Of a DNA stretch of 64,000 nucleotides, positions 18,457 to 28,857 are shown piece by piece. The DNA is from Luteolibacter ambystomatis (GTDB lineage: Bacteria; Verrucomicrobiota; Verrucomicrobiia; Verrucomicrobiales; Akkermansiaceae). The position numbers and the translations under genes are program-made. Location: contig NZ_CP073100.1 of NCBI RefSeq assembly GCF_018137965.1, positions 5,095,754-5,159,753 of the forward strand, read 5' to 3'. The notes beneath the pieces are model-generated. The model did not search any database and was not told the DNA's origin. It saw only the letters and a list, made by a program, of their open reading frames with translations. The first letter of the stretch is position 1; every line of letters starts with the position of its first letter.

Positions 18457-19644
18457 TTAGATGAAACGGACCGCGTGCTTCTTCGAGAGTTTCAGCACGT
18501 CGCCCGCCTGCACCGATACGGCGGCGGAGGGATCCGTCAATTTCTCTCCATTGAGCTGGACCGAGCCGGTGGTGATGAACTGCTTGCGCAGCTCCCCATT
18601 CGACTTCTCCACTTCGAAGGCGATCTTGAAGCAGTGGGCCGAGAGTGTAAGCACGTTCGCATCCGCTGGCAGATCAGCGAGTGACAGTTCCGGGAGATCG
18701 GCGGCGGCGAGATCCTTTTTGGAAAAGCGGGTGTCCCAATCCGCGCGCGCGGCGGTGCCAGCCTCCGCGCCGTGGTAGCGCGAGGTGAGCTTTTCCGCGA
18801 GGGCCTTCTTGGCCTCCATCGGATGAACGTCCGGTGAAAGCGTTTCGCCCAACAGGAGCTGGTAGTAGCGCGCCATCAGGGTGTCGGACACGCTCATCAG
18901 TTTGCCGAACATTTCCTGCGGCGGGTCGTTCACGCCGACGTAGTTGCCGTAGGACTTCGACATCTTCTTCACGCCATCGAGACCTTCCAGCAGCGGCACG
19001 ACCATCACCACCTGCTGCGGCTGGCCTTCCTCCTTCTGGAGATCGCGGCCGACGAGGATGTTGAAAAGCTGGTCGGTGCCGCCGATCTCGACATCGGCGC
19101 GGATCTCCACGGAGTCCCAGCCCTGCATGATCGGGTACTGGAGTTCGTGCAGGCGCACTTCCTGGGCGGAATCGAGGCGGTTGCGGAAGTCCTCGCGCTG
19201 GAGCATCTGCTGGAGCGTCACGCGGGAGTTGAGCTTCAGCACCTCCTCATAGGTCATCTTGCGGAACCAATCACCGTTGTAAACGACCTCGGTTTTCTCC
19301 GGATCGAGGATTTTGAAAGCCTGGGTGGTGTAGGTCTCGGCATTGGCCAGCACTTCATCGCGGGTGAGCGGCGGGCGGGTGACGGAGCGGCCGGACGGAT
19401 CGCCGATGGTGGCGGTGAAATCGCCGATCAGCAGCACGGCCTGGTGGCCGAGTTCCTGGAACTGGCGCAACTTTTCGAGAGCGACGGTATGGCCGAAGTG
19501 GATGTCCGGGGCGGTCGGGTCCACGCCGAGTTTCACGCGCAGCGGGCGGCCGAGCGCGAGTTTGTCGGCGAGTTCCTTTTCCGAGAGCACCTTGGCGGTG
19601 CCTGCGGTGAGCAGACGGAGTTGTTCGGCGGCCGGGAGCGACAT
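18457..19644 (-). CDS. tyrS: Tyrosine--tRNA ligase
   Basis: 395 residues, class I aminoacyl-tRNA synthetase. The HIGH-equivalent is HFGH at residues 49-52 after VKLGVDPTAPDI. The KMSKS loop is at about 227-231 (GVKKMSKSYGN). Substrate-pocket segments include GDFTATIGDPSGRS and EIGGTDQLFNILVGRD. A C-terminal S4 RNA-binding domain (GSVQLNGEKLTDPSAAVSVQ, GDVLKLSKKHAVRFI) completes it. It charges tRNA-Tyr with tyrosine in the cytoplasm. The glutaredoxin gene follows closely on the same strand, and a large surface-protein gene starts divergently 155 bases away. Confidence 0.96.
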   Translation of the reverse strand: MSLPAAEQLRLLTAGTAKVLSEKELADKLALGRPLRVKLGVDPTAPDIHFGHTVALEKLRQFQELGHQAVLLIGDFTATIGDPSGRSVTRPPLTRDEVLANAETYTTQAFKILDPEKTEVVYNGDWFRKMTYEEVLKLNSRVTLQQMLQREDFRNRLDSAQEVRLHELQYPIMQGWDSVEIRADVEIGGTDQLFNILVGRDLQKEEGQPQQVVMVVPLLEGLDGVKKMSKSYGNYVGVNDPPQEMFGKLMSVSDTLMARYYQLLLGETLSPDVHPMEAKKALAEKLTSRYHGAEAGTAARADWDTRFSKKDLAAADLPELSLADLPADANVLTLSAHCFKIAFEVEKSNGELRKQFITTGSVQLNGEKLTDPSAAVSVQAGDVLKLSKKHAVRFI

Positions 19645-19799
19645 GCGCGGGACGCTAGAGGCGGCGGGCGGGCGAGTCCAGAGCGCAGACGGGGGGAGTT
19701 TCAGGGCGGGTGGAAACAGCCCTGTAAAACGTGGATTGCATATTCTCCAACAATCTCCTACAACGTTAACCCCCCAAAAATCTTTTACCCCGCTTTCCC

Positions 19800-22700
19800 A
19801 TGAAGACGAAATTCGTTGGTCGTGGTTTGTGGTTTCCTTCTCCGGTCCTGATTGTGGCCGGTCTGCTGGCCGCCAGTGGCAACGCCACCGCCGTCATCTA
19901 CATCAAGGCGAACAATACGATCGCCCTGAACACCACTGGGAGCTGGACCACCGCGGGTTCACCCGGGTCCCTCGATGTGGCGCTGTGGAACAACACCGTC
20001 GCCTCCGGAAACGTCACCGCCTCGCTCGGCGCCAGCATGTCGGTGGCCGGCATCCAGATCGGGGATGGTGGCAATCCCGGCGGCAATATCGTCATCAATG
20101 GCGCGGCCGGCCAGACCCTTACGCTCGGTGCGAACGGCATCGTCGCACTGGGTACCGGTTCCAGCCCGAGAGGACTCACGATCAATGCGGACACGGTGAT
20201 CAGCGCCGATCAGATCTGGGACATTGGTTCCGGCGTGGTCACGGCTCCCACCGTCTTTTTCAACCAAACCGGAGCGATGTCCGGAGACGCCGCGCGGATC
20301 CTGACCAAGTCCAGTTCCGGAGCGGCCACGATTTCGTCCCTCGCCTCGACTTACGCCGGGAAATATGTGGTCAACGGTGGAACCCTGGGCATCAGCGGAG
20401 ACCTCGCGCTGGGGCCGGTGCCGGGCGTGCTTACGTCCGACTATCTCACGCTCAATGGCGGCATCCTGGCGAACATGACCGGAGCCACCTCCAGCACCGC
20501 GTTCACCTCCGGATTTGATATCACTCTTGCGATCAACCGCGGCATCACGCTGGGAGCGGGGGGAGGCAGTCTTCAAACCGGGTTCAATCGTACCCTCACG
20601 GTTCCCGGTGTCATCACCGGTGCGGGAGGGCTGACGAAGACGGACATCGGCACGCTCGTTCTTTCCGGTGCGAACGACTACACCGGAGCCACGACCGTCA
20701 ATCCCAACGGTGGCACGTTGAAGCTCACCGGCTCGCTGACTTCCAATGCCAGCGTCGGATCGGGCGCCACCATCACGGGCAGCGGCAGCAGCACCGGCTC
20801 GCTTTCATTGCTCAACAATTCCAACCTCCTGGTCGGCTTTCCGGTGCTCACCTTCAACGGTGTCAATGTCTCGGCCTCCGCGAACATCGTCCTGGCCAAT
20901 CCCTCGCCGGTGGTAGGGACGAAGAATGTCGATCTCATCAACTATGGGCCGGGCGTGGCGACAGGCACCGGCAATTTCAACATCGCGGGTTTCCGCAACG
21001 CTTCCGTCATCAATGACACATTCAACGCCAAACTGGTGCTCCAGTATGATGTATCTCTTCTGACATGGGAGACGGCGAACACCACTTGGAGCACCGGCGG
21101 GGCCTTTGCTCCGGGACCGCTGACCTTCCAGTCCGGGGATTCGGTTGTTTTCGACTCGCCGGATGCGGTGACACTTTCCGGAACGATGTACCCCTCGTCG
21201 GTGCTGGTGAACAACACCGTGGGCACCTTGTCGATGACCGGCACGGGTTTGATCGCCGGGGGCACCATCGTGACAAAGGACGGCGCGGGCACGTTCCTGT
21301 TCTCCACGCCGAATACCTATCTCGGCCAGACGGTGGTGACGGCGGGAACCCTCCAGATCGGAAACTCCAATGCGCTGGGGGCCTCGGGCAGCGGGAATGA
21401 AACCATCGTCGAGGATGGGGGCACGCTGGACGTGAACGGCATCGCGCTTTCCACGACCAATGTGGCGGAGCTTGTCCAAATCGCCGGAGCGGGAGTGGGT
21501 GGCAATGGCGCGCTGGTCAACAACAGTGTCACCGCCCAGCAGAACGCGCTGAACAATCTCACGCTGACCGCGAATGCGACCGTGGGAGGAGTTTCCCGGT
21601 TCGATCTGCGCAGCGCGGGTACCGGCACGCCCTCGACCTTTCTCAACATGGGTGGCTTCACCCTGACCAAGGTCGGGGCGAACCAGTTCAGCATCGTCGG
21701 CACGCCCATTTCGCTCGGGAGCATCGTCATCAATGCGGGTACGCTGAGCCTGGAAACCAGCACCACCACCGCGGGAGCGGGCACGATCACCATCGCCAGC
21801 ACCGGCACGCTCGGGTTGTGGGCGAATGGCGCCGGTAACATCACCTGGCCGGTGACTTCGAATGGCGGGACGATCAATAATCTCGGATCGGCAGGCACAC
21901 TGAGCAGCACCATCGCCCTGGCCACCGGCACGACCACCACGTTGACCGGCAGTGCCGCCACTACGTTGCCTTCGGCCATCACCGGTTCGGGAGATCTCGT
22001 GAAGACCGGCTCGAGTTCCTACACCTTCACTTCCACCGCGAAGACCTTCACCGGCAAGCTGGCGATCAACCAGGGGACGATCGTGCAGGACTCGGGTGGA
22101 ACTCTGGGCGGGACACCGGCCAGCTTCGTGGCGGATGGCCTCAGCTTCAATGGCGGCACGATCAGCAACAGCGGGGGAGTCATCGCCAACTTCAGCGTGG
22201 CAACCAACCGGGGAGTGACGGTCAATGCCGGAGGAGGCACGTTCAATGGCGACAGCACTTCCGGCAATATCGGCATCACGGTGGACAGCATCATCAGCGG
22301 CACCGGGCTCCTGACCAAAACCGGCGGCGGTTTTCTCCGTTTGAACGGGGCGAATACCTGGAGCGGAGGCTTCACCGTCACCAACGGTTCTCCGTCCACC
22401 AACGGAAACGGTGCCCTCATGCTCGGCCATGTTTCGGCCCTGGGGACGGGCAACGTCACCTACACCAACAGCGGCAATATCACCGGGATGAGATTCCTGG
22501 TTTCGCCGACTCTCGCCAACAATATCACTCTGAGCTCCGGAGCGGTCACGAACCGCTTCCTGATCGATGCGTCGAAGAACGTGGTCCTGCAGGGAACGAT
22601 CGCCGGAGGCAATGCGGGTGGCACCTGGCAGCTCGACATCGACGCCACCTCCACACTCACCCTGTCCGGCAACAACACCTATGTGGGCACCACCAAGCTC

Positions 22701-25700
22701 AATTCCGGCAAGCTGCTGGTCTCCACCAACAACACCGTTCTGGGGACCAGCACCTTGTCCGTGGCGGGAAACTCGACCTTGTCCACCGTCGCTCCGGACA
22801 GCCCGCGCAATCTGGCGAATGCCGTCTCGATTGCGACGGGGATCACGCTGACTCTCGACAGCAGTCCTTCGACGCTGACCTTGAGCGGGCCGGTCAGCGG
22901 CGCGGGTTCGATCACTCATCCCAATACCGCGAACCTCACCCTTTCCGGTGCCAATGCTTCGTTCACCGGAACCAGCACCTTCAATGCCGGGGTGCTCAAC
23001 CTGGACTACAACACCCAGAACAACTCCAAGCTGGCGGATGCGGCATTGCTGACTCTCAATGGCACCGCCCTGGTGTTGAACGGAGGTTCGCACAATGAAC
23101 TGATCGGCGGACTGACATTCAGCGGATTCGCCTCCATCTCGCGCAACAGCGGTTCCTCGACGCTCTCGCTCGGCACCATCACCCGCACCAACGGACAGTT
23201 GGATATCGGTGGCCTGGGATTGGCCACGACCACCTCCGCCAACGTCAACGGCCTGCTGCCGGGGGTGATCCTGAACGGTTCCACGCTTTCGATGAATGAC
23301 GGCAGCGGCAACATCGTGCCCTTGAACGTGTTCTCCGATCTGGTCCGGCTCGGCGGCGTGGTGGCGAATGATGGCTCGTTGAACCAGCGGATCATCGAAG
23401 GCGGTGTCTCCGGAAATGTCACTCTCGCGGCGGCGACGACCGATACGAACACGCTTACGGTGAATTCAAACGGCGGTCTGGCCACCATCAGTGGTTCGAC
23501 CACGCTGCGGCTTGGTGCGGTGGGCACCCTGTTGGCTACCTCCGCCAGCAGCGGCGTCACGGTCACCGTGCCGAACCTCACCGCGGGCGGCCCGCCCACC
23601 AACACGGCGGGAGAGCTGGTCCTGAACAACTCCCAGGTGACCGTGCCGATGAGCATCAGCTCGTTGCTTGTGGATAATGGCACCGGTGTCGTGAAGGTGG
23701 TCAAAGTGGGAGCGGGGAAAACCATCCTCACCGGAGTGAACACCGCGACCGGCGGGTATGCCATCGGAGCGGGATCGCTTCAGGTCGGAGATGGCACGGG
23801 TACCGGCACCACCGCAACCTTGGGAGCGGGTTCGGCGGTGGCGATCTCCAGCGGAGCCGGGCTGATGTTCAATCTCAAGACCGTCATCAATACGAACGTG
23901 GACGGCGCCGGGGCGATCAGCGGGCTGGGCAGCGTGGTTTACAACGGCCTCAACGGTGCGGCTCCGAACGGCGGCCTGAGTGTCTATGCGGTGAACAACG
24001 CGAGCACCTACAGCGGCGGCACCACGATCAACAACGCCCGCACCAACGTTGGCAATTCCACCGCATTCGGCACGGGCCCGGTGACCGTCAATGCGGGCGG
24101 GCAGATTTATGTGAACACCAACAGCCTCACGATCGCCAATGCCCTCGACATCAAAGGAAACGGTTGGTTTGAAAATGGCACGGTGAGCGTCAATGGCGCT
24201 CAAAACGGAGCGATCCGCGTTGATGGAACCAGCACCGTTTTTTCCGGATCGGTGAACATGTCCGCGGATGTCCGCATCGGAGCCGGGTCTTCGGTATCGC
24301 CGGTGTTTTCCGGAGTGGTCGCGGGAGTGGGGAATCTTGAGATCAACGGCGCGGCGAATGTCAGCGGCACGATCATCTTTTCCGGTAACAACACCTACAC
24401 CGGCACCACCACCATCACCACCGGTGTGCTCCAGATCGGGAATGGCGGTACCAGCGGGACATTGGGCGTGGGTGGTCCGGTCACCAACAACGCGACCCTG
24501 CGCTTCAACCGCACGAATGCGCACACGGTTGCCAACAATATTTCGGGCACCGGCTCCGTGGTTCACACGGGAACCGGCACGACGACGCTGGCAGGCAGCA
24601 ACACCTACTCCGGAGGAACCACCCTGACCGCCGGTACCTTGTCGCTTGGGTCGAGCACCGCCATCGGCACCACCGGCACGATCAGTTTCGGAGGCGGAAC
24701 CCTGCAGTTCAATGCCATCAACACGACCGACTATTCCGCCCGGTTCTCCCAAGTCTCCGGACAGCAGTACAAGCTGGACACCAACGGCCAGGCCGTAACC
24801 CTCGCGACCGCCCTGACCGGCCCTGCGGGCAGCCTGACGAAGATCGGGCAAGGGACCCTCAGCCTCACCAATGCGTCCAACCTGCTGGGCAACGGCATCA
24901 CCATCTCGGACAACGGCGGATCGCTGCTGGTGCCGAACACGGGTGCGCTCGGAACGGGCACGATCACCCTGAGCAAACAAGGGGTGAACACCGGCATCCT
25001 CGTACTCCAGCTTTCGGGAACGAATACGATCGCCAACAACTTCAACTCCGCGTCCTCCACCACCCTCAGCGGCGGGGGCACGCCGGGCATCCAGAACGTC
25101 ACCGGCAATACCAAGATCACCGGCAATCTGACGGTCACCAGCACCGGCGGGAACGGATTCAACATCCAGTCCGATGCCGGTGTGGGCAACTTCCTTGAAT
25201 TGTCCGGCACTCTTGGGGTGGGGGCCGCCATCACGACCCCTCGCACGAATTCCCTGGGTGGGGCGGGCAATGGCTTGGTCAGTGGAGTCATTCAGGACAG
25301 CACCACCACTCCAGCGGCCACCATGGCGCTCTCCAAGGCCGGGTCGGGCACTTGGACACTCACCGGTGCGAATACCTACACCGGCAATACGACGGTCAAC
25401 GGCGGCGTGCTTTCCCTGACCACGCCGTACCTGGCGGATGCGTCCTTCATCACGATCGCCACCAGCGGTGCCACGCTGGATCTCAACTACGTCGGCACGG
25501 ATACCGTGGGACAGTTGTTCTTCGGCGCGGTCCAGCAGCAGGCGGGAACCTGGGGTTCCCCCACATCGGCCGCCGCGCATAAGACCACCCGCATCACCGG
25601 CACCGGCATTCTCAACGTGTTGACGGGGGCTCCATCAACCCTTTACGACACATGGATGTCCCTCTACGGCCTGACCTATGGCCTGAACGACGCCAAGAAC

Positions 25701-26114
25701 CAGGATCCGGACAACGATGGCTCCAACAACCTCGCCGAGTTCGCCTTCGACAGCAATCCCCTCTCGGGAGTCGCTAGCGGGAAGATCATCGTGAAGGTGG
25801 CGACCATCGGGCCGGACCAGGTGCTGACCCTCACCCTGCCGATCCTCACCGGGGTCGCCTTCAGTTCGCCGGACGGCATGGAACTGGTGTCCACGGTAGC
25901 GGTTGAAGGCGTGATCTACCACATCCAGGGCAGCAGCGATCTGGGCACCTTTGATGAGGTCGTCTCCGAGCTCAATCCGATCGACACCGCCGCCGTTCAG
26001 GCGACCCTCACCTTACCGACGATCGATAGCGGATGGACCTACCGGACCTTCCGGACCGCTGGGACGGTGGCGACGGATACAAAGAAATTCATGCGTGCGA
26101 AGGTGAATGAATGA
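19800..26114 (+). CDS. Giant autotransporter-associated beta-strand repeat protein
   Basis: 2104 residues with a signal peptide (GLWFPSPVLIVAGLLAASGN). The body is built of dozens of passenger-type beta-helix repeats, for example GLTKTDIGTLVLSGANDYTG, FSGNNTYTGTTTITTGVLQI and MALSKAGSGTWTLTGANTYT. No beta-barrel translocator is seen. The tail has NQDPDNDGSNNLAEFAFDSN, then VIYHIQGSSDLGTF and KKFMRAKVNE, closely matching the end of the 10205-13927 protein, so the two are paralogues. About 180 bases downstream lies a strong terminator carrying the shared TTTCTTGGGTA motif. The protein is probably secreted and surface-associated; a role in adhesion or matrix is inferred. It is the longest gene in the window. 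Confidence 0.92.
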   Translation: MKTKFVGRGLWFPSPVLIVAGLLAASGNATAVIYIKANNTIALNTTGSWTTAGSPGSLDVALWNNTVASGNVTASLGASMSVAGIQIGDGGNPGGNIVINGAAGQTLTLGANGIVALGTGSSPRGLTINADTVISADQIWDIGSGVVTAPTVFFNQTGAMSGDAARILTKSSSGAATISSLASTYAGKYVVNGGTLGISGDLALGPVPGVLTSDYLTLNGGILANMTGATSSTAFTSGFDITLAINRGITLGAGGGSLQTGFNRTLTVPGVITGAGGLTKTDIGTLVLSGANDYTGATTVNPNGGTLKLTGSLTSNASVGSGATITGSGSSTGSLSLLNNSNLLVGFPVLTFNGVNVSASANIVLANPSPVVGTKNVDLINYGPGVATGTGNFNIAGFRNASVINDTFNAKLVLQYDVSLLTWETANTTWSTGGAFAPGPLTFQSGDSVVFDSPDAVTLSGTMYPSSVLVNNTVGTLSMTGTGLIAGGTIVTKDGAGTFLFSTPNTYLGQTVVTAGTLQIGNSNALGASGSGNETIVEDGGTLDVNGIALSTTNVAELVQIAGAGVGGNGALVNNSVTAQQNALNNLTLTANATVGGVSRFDLRSAGTGTPSTFLNMGGFTLTKVGANQFSIVGTPISLGSIVINAGTLSLETSTTTAGAGTITIASTGTLGLWANGAGNITWPVTSNGGTINNLGSAGTLSSTIALATGTTTTLTGSAATTLPSAITGSGDLVKTGSSSYTFTSTAKTFTGKLAINQGTIVQDSGGTLGGTPASFVADGLSFNGGTISNSGGVIANFSVATNRGVTVNAGGGTFNGDSTSGNIGITVDSIISGTGLLTKTGGGFLRLNGANTWSGGFTVTNGSPSTNGNGALMLGHVSALGTGNVTYTNSGNITGMRFLVSPTLANNITLSSGAVTNRFLIDASKNVVLQGTIAGGNAGGTWQLDIDATSTLTLSGNNTYVGTTKLNSGKLLVSTNNTVLGTSTLSVAGNSTLSTVAPDSPRNLANAVSIATGITLTLDSSPSTLTLSGPVSGAGSITHPNTANLTLSGANASFTGTSTFNAGVLNLDYNTQNNSKLADAALLTLNGTALVLNGGSHNELIGGLTFSGFASISRNSGSSTLSLGTITRTNGQLDIGGLGLATTTSANVNGLLPGVILNGSTLSMNDGSGNIVPLNVFSDLVRLGGVVANDGSLNQRIIEGGVSGNVTLAAATTDTNTLTVNSNGGLATISGSTTLRLGAVGTLLATSASSGVTVTVPNLTAGGPPTNTAGELVLNNSQVTVPMSISSLLVDNGTGVVKVVKVGAGKTILTGVNTATGGYAIGAGSLQVGDGTGTGTTATLGAGSAVAISSGAGLMFNLKTVINTNVDGAGAISGLGSVVYNGLNGAAPNGGLSVYAVNNASTYSGGTTINNARTNVGNSTAFGTGPVTVNAGGQIYVNTNSLTIANALDIKGNGWFENGTVSVNGAQNGAIRVDGTSTVFSGSVNMSADVRIGAGSSVSPVFSGVVAGVGNLEINGAANVSGTIIFSGNNTYTGTTTITTGVLQIGNGGTSGTLGVGGPVTNNATLRFNRTNAHTVANNISGTGSVVHTGTGTTTLAGSNTYSGGTTLTAGTLSLGSSTAIGTTGTISFGGGTLQFNAINTTDYSARFSQVSGQQYKLDTNGQAVTLATALTGPAGSLTKIGQGTLSLTNASNLLGNGITISDNGGSLLVPNTGALGTGTITLSKQGVNTGILVLQLSGTNTIANNFNSASSTTLSGGGTPGIQNVTGNTKITGNLTVTSTGGNGFNIQSDAGVGNFLELSGTLGVGAAITTPRTNSLGGAGNGLVSGVIQDSTTTPAATMALSKAGSGTWTLTGANTYTGNTTVNGGVLSLTTPYLADASFITIATSGATLDLNYVGTDTVGQLFFGAVQQQAGTWGSPTSAAAHKTTRITGTGILNVLTGAPSTLYDTWMSLYGLTYGLNDAKNQDPDNDGSNNLAEFAFDSNPLSGVASGKIIVKVATIGPDQVLTLTLPILTGVAFSSPDGMELVSTVAVEGVIYHIQGSSDLGTFDEVVSELNPIDTAAVQATLTLPTIDSGWTYRTFRTAGTVATDTKKFMRAKVNE

Positions 26115-26265
26115 GGGAAAAAGGCCAGTTGACCAAAAAAAGTAGGCAGAAATCCCAACGAATGTTGCTTGCAATCTGGATGTTCGAGCGTATTTAATGG
26201 CGGCGATTCGATTGCGCGCAATAAATGCAAGTTTCGGATCCGGGCTGCTTGGGCAGACCTGACGA

Positions 26266-26330
26266 TTTTCTTGGGTACATGCAATGAACGAAAAAGATGG
26301 CCGGGTGGGAAACCATCCGGCCATCTTTTC
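26266..26330. terminator. Strong bidirectional terminator with TTTCTTGGGTA...ATGCAAT motif, copy B
   Basis: TTTTCTTGGGTACATGCAAT (26266-26285) then TGAACG precede a 13-bp stem, GATGGCCGGGTGG with a GAAA loop (arms 26296-26308 and 26313-26325), followed by TTTTCTTTTT on the plus strand and preceded by AAAAA, giving a T-run on the minus strand. It would terminate both the 19800 gene and the convergent lipase-like gene. The motif is shared with copies at 10140-10199 and 56875-56940. Confidence 0.8.
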
Positions 26331-26348
26331 TTTTTGAAAGCCAGTCGG

Positions 26349-27926
26349 TTAGTTGATGCCCGCGTGTTTCCGGAGGATGCGGATCACTTCCTGCCCTGCT
26401 TCCTCATTGCTGGGAACTCCGTGGCCGCTGGGAACGATCTTTTCGCTCTCCACGTGGTCGAGGTGGGATGACCAGTAGGGCACGATGCCGTCGCTGCTGT
26501 TCGGTGTATCGCCCCGGCCACGATCACCGATGATCGAGTGGAGATGCAGGCGGGAGGGCAGGTGGGTCTTTTGGAGAGCCTGCACGCTGGGATCGTTCGG
26601 GGACAGGTTGTCGATGGCGGTCGGCAGGTGGCCGGATTCAGGAAGCAGCATGTTGCCGGCGTTCCGCATGGCGATGTCTACCATTTCCACCGTGAGGGTT
26701 TTCGGCAGGCGCACGAGGCGGGACAGCCAGGTGAAGATGACGCGTTCCGCCAGCGGGCTGCCCTGATGAGGCACCGCCATGAAGACGATGCGGTCCGGGA
26801 AGGTGATGGGATGGTAAAGGATACCGGTTTCGATCATCTGGCGTCCCTGCGGGCTCAGGTTGAGTTGGTCGATGGGTTTCTTGAAGAAACCGTCATAGAA
26901 GCACTGGCCCGGTTCGCTGACGGCGGTGCGGGTGATGAGGCCGCCCATGGAGTGTGCCACGATTACGGTCTTGTTGATATTGCCGCGGTCGCCGTGGGCC
27001 TTGGCGTAGGCCGCAGCGGCATTCATATAGCTACGGAAGCGGGCCGCACTGAGGATCCACGGATTGCCGGTGGGGTAGTTGAAAAGCCAGACCTGGTATT
27101 TTTTACGAAACCATTCCTCACCGGCCAAGGTGTTGATCAGATGCTTGAAGGCGGCGGGACTGGAATTGATGCCGTGGATGAAGACGAGCGGGATGCGATC
27201 CGGATCGTAGGGCTGTCCGAAGTAGAGGCCGGTTTCCTCGGTGAAGCGGTCGGGGAGGATCACCTTCAGCGCATCGAAGTCGTCCAGGTCGCTCATGTGC
27301 CAGTAGAAGGCGTGGCTGGCGGACCAGTCGGTGTTGTATTTTACGGTCCGTCCTCCGATCTCGGTGCTGTCCTTCTGAAGGGGCGCGCCGAACTGCCAGG
27401 TCGGCTGGCTGCCGCGGTCGAAACGCAGGACCGCGGTGACATTGAACGGCTGGCCTGTCGGAGGTGCGAATTTCGCCCGGGACTGTTCCTTGCCCTCGGA
27501 TGACTGGGCGTGCCAACCCACCAGCGGAATTCCGAGTCCGGGTGTGGTCTGGCGCGGGCCGACCGACGAGGTGTTCACAAGGTTCGCCGGGAAGAGGGAC
27601 TGGATGTTTTCCAGATAAGCGTCGTCCTCGCCATGAGCCTGGATGCGGGTGCCGAGCGAGGCCGCAGCCTCTTGCCAAGGGCGAGCGGGGCAGCGCATCT
27701 GGTCGAAGAGTTTTGCCACCGCATCATTGTAGGCTGCTTGGGCCGCCGGCCACTGGGCACGGCGTGCGGGGTTGGCCAGAATGTGCCAATCCGCCCGAGC
27801 CTCCGCGATCAGGGCTGCGGCAGGCACGCGGGATTCCTTGGGGACGCTGGGGCAGCTGGGAGCCTTCGGGGCTCCGCACTGGGTGAGCATCAGCACGGCC
27901 AAGGCGAGGGCGGGGAATCGGGTCAT
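26349..27926 (-). CDS. Lipoprotein alpha/beta hydrolase (lipase/PGAP1-like)
   Basis: 525 residues starting at 27926 (MTRFPALALAVLMLTQCGAP). A lipobox (LTQC followed by G) at residues 14-17 predicts a lipid-anchored protein. The hydrolase core has the oxyanion loop VFIHGINSSPAAFKHL and nucleophile elbow VIVAHSMGGLITR, and a likely catalytic histidine in VPSGHGVPSNEEA near the end. The N-terminal ~200 residues are a less conserved domain. Similar lipoproteins in this phylum are annotated as alpha/beta hydrolases of unknown substrate. It is divergent from a small membrane protein with overlapping upstream regions and converges on the terminator at 26296-26325. Confidence 0.88.
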   Translation of the reverse strand: MTRFPALALAVLMLTQCGAPKAPSCPSVPKESRVPAAALIAEARADWHILANPARRAQWPAAQAAYNDAVAKLFDQMRCPARPWQEAAASLGTRIQAHGEDDAYLENIQSLFPANLVNTSSVGPRQTTPGLGIPLVGWHAQSSEGKEQSRAKFAPPTGQPFNVTAVLRFDRGSQPTWQFGAPLQKDSTEIGGRTVKYNTDWSASHAFYWHMSDLDDFDALKVILPDRFTEETGLYFGQPYDPDRIPLVFIHGINSSPAAFKHLINTLAGEEWFRKKYQVWLFNYPTGNPWILSAARFRSYMNAAAAYAKAHGDRGNINKTVIVAHSMGGLITRTAVSEPGQCFYDGFFKKPIDQLNLSPQGRQMIETGILYHPITFPDRIVFMAVPHQGSPLAERVIFTWLSRLVRLPKTLTVEMVDIAMRNAGNMLLPESGHLPTAIDNLSPNDPSVQALQKTHLPSRLHLHSIIGDRGRGDTPNSSDGIVPYWSSHLDHVESEKIVPSGHGVPSNEEAGQEVIRILRKHAGIN

Positions 27927-28035
27927 GGCGGAGTCGCCCGCATCATGCGGTCGGAGCCTTTTCTGCCAAGTTCGGAATGGCGGTGTGGGCCGTAGTGGCT
28001 CGACAAAGAGGAGGGAGGATGATTTCGATGGAGTC

Positions 28036-28647
28036 ATGTCGGACCCTTATCTTCCCGGTGCCCCCTTCGGTCAGCCTTCTCCGTCAGCCTTCCCGCCTCC
28101 CGCCCGCCCGGCGCAGGTCCGTGTGTTCGGCATCCTCCATCTTGTCATCGCCTGCCTGGGAGTGCTGATGGTTCTCTTCTCGCTGGCCATGCAGGGTATG
28201 ACCCGCACGATGATGGAAAATCAGGAAAAGGCCGGCGGCGTGCAGGAGCTCCAGGCCAAGATGACCCGTGAACTGACCGAGGCCACGAAATCACTGACCT
28301 ACGCGCAGCACGGTGCCTCCATCATCCTGGCGGTGATGCTCGTCATCGCGGGGCTCGGTCTCCTGAAGTGGAAACGAAGTGGATTGAAATGGTCGAATGC
28401 CTACGCGTGGACCTCGATCCTCATGAAGATCCTCCTCATCGTGCTCATGTTCGTGGTGGTGCTGCCGCGGATGAACACCTTCTTCGATCAACTGGAAACG
28501 GGCGCGAAGGGTGACAAGACCATGATCGGAGTGATGAAAGCCACGATGATGGGCAGCATGGTGGTGAGCCCGCTGCTCTACTGCATCTATCCGGTGCTGG
28601 TGTTGATCCTTCTGAACCGGAAGTCCGTGCGGGAAGCGCTTTCGTGA
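28036..28647 (+). CDS. Small multi-pass membrane protein, function unknown
   Basis: 203 residues starting at ATG 28036; the frame is open further upstream but overlaps the divergent hydrolase gene. A Pro-rich N-terminus (GAPFGQPSPSAFPPPARPAQ) leads into about four hydrophobic segments: VFGILHLVIACLGVLMVLFS, HGASIILAVMLVIAGLGLL, WTSILMKILLIVLMFVVVLP and GSMVVSPLLYCIYPVLVLIL. A charged helix between the first two (KMTRELTEATKSL) looks like a soluble loop. I do not recognise the family. It lies upstream of tRNA-His and rnc without obvious functional link. Confidence 0.82.
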   Translation: MSDPYLPGAPFGQPSPSAFPPPARPAQVRVFGILHLVIACLGVLMVLFSLAMQGMTRTMMENQEKAGGVQELQAKMTRELTEATKSLTYAQHGASIILAVMLVIAGLGLLKWKRSGLKWSNAYAWTSILMKILLIVLMFVVVLPRMNTFFDQLETGAKGDKTMIGVMKATMMGSMVVSPLLYCIYPVLVLILLNRKSVREALS

Positions 28648-28725
28648 AAGGTTTTGGCGGCGCGGGCGATTTTTCACTTCCCAAATCCGGGAACGTCGCG
28701 TAGTTCTCCCGCCCGCCGAAAAAAT

Positions 28726-28801
28726 GGTGGCCGTAGTTCAATGGTAGAGCCCCAGATTGTGATTCTGGTTGTTGCGGGTTCGAGTCCCGTCGGTCACCCC
28801 A
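28726..28801 (+). tRNA. tRNA-His (anticodon GTG)
   Basis: The cloverleaf is complete: acceptor arms GTGGCCG and CGGTCAC with an extra G at -1 opposite C73, an anticodon stem CCAGA/TCTGG with loop TTGTGAT, and the T-loop GGTTCGAGTCCC. The extra 5' G and GTG anticodon identify histidine. The 3' CCA is encoded. The gene sits 56 bases before rnc and 78 bases after the membrane-protein gene. Confidence 0.95.
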
Positions 28802-28857
28802 CTTTTCTCATCGGGTAGCGTCAGCGTCCGGGTGAGGAGAGAGGAAACCTCGACCGC

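Noticed and set aside
20805..25580. Long minus-strand open frames opposite the 2104-residue repeat protein
   Set aside because: The repeat coding strand is established by its motifs and signal peptide; these are shadows.
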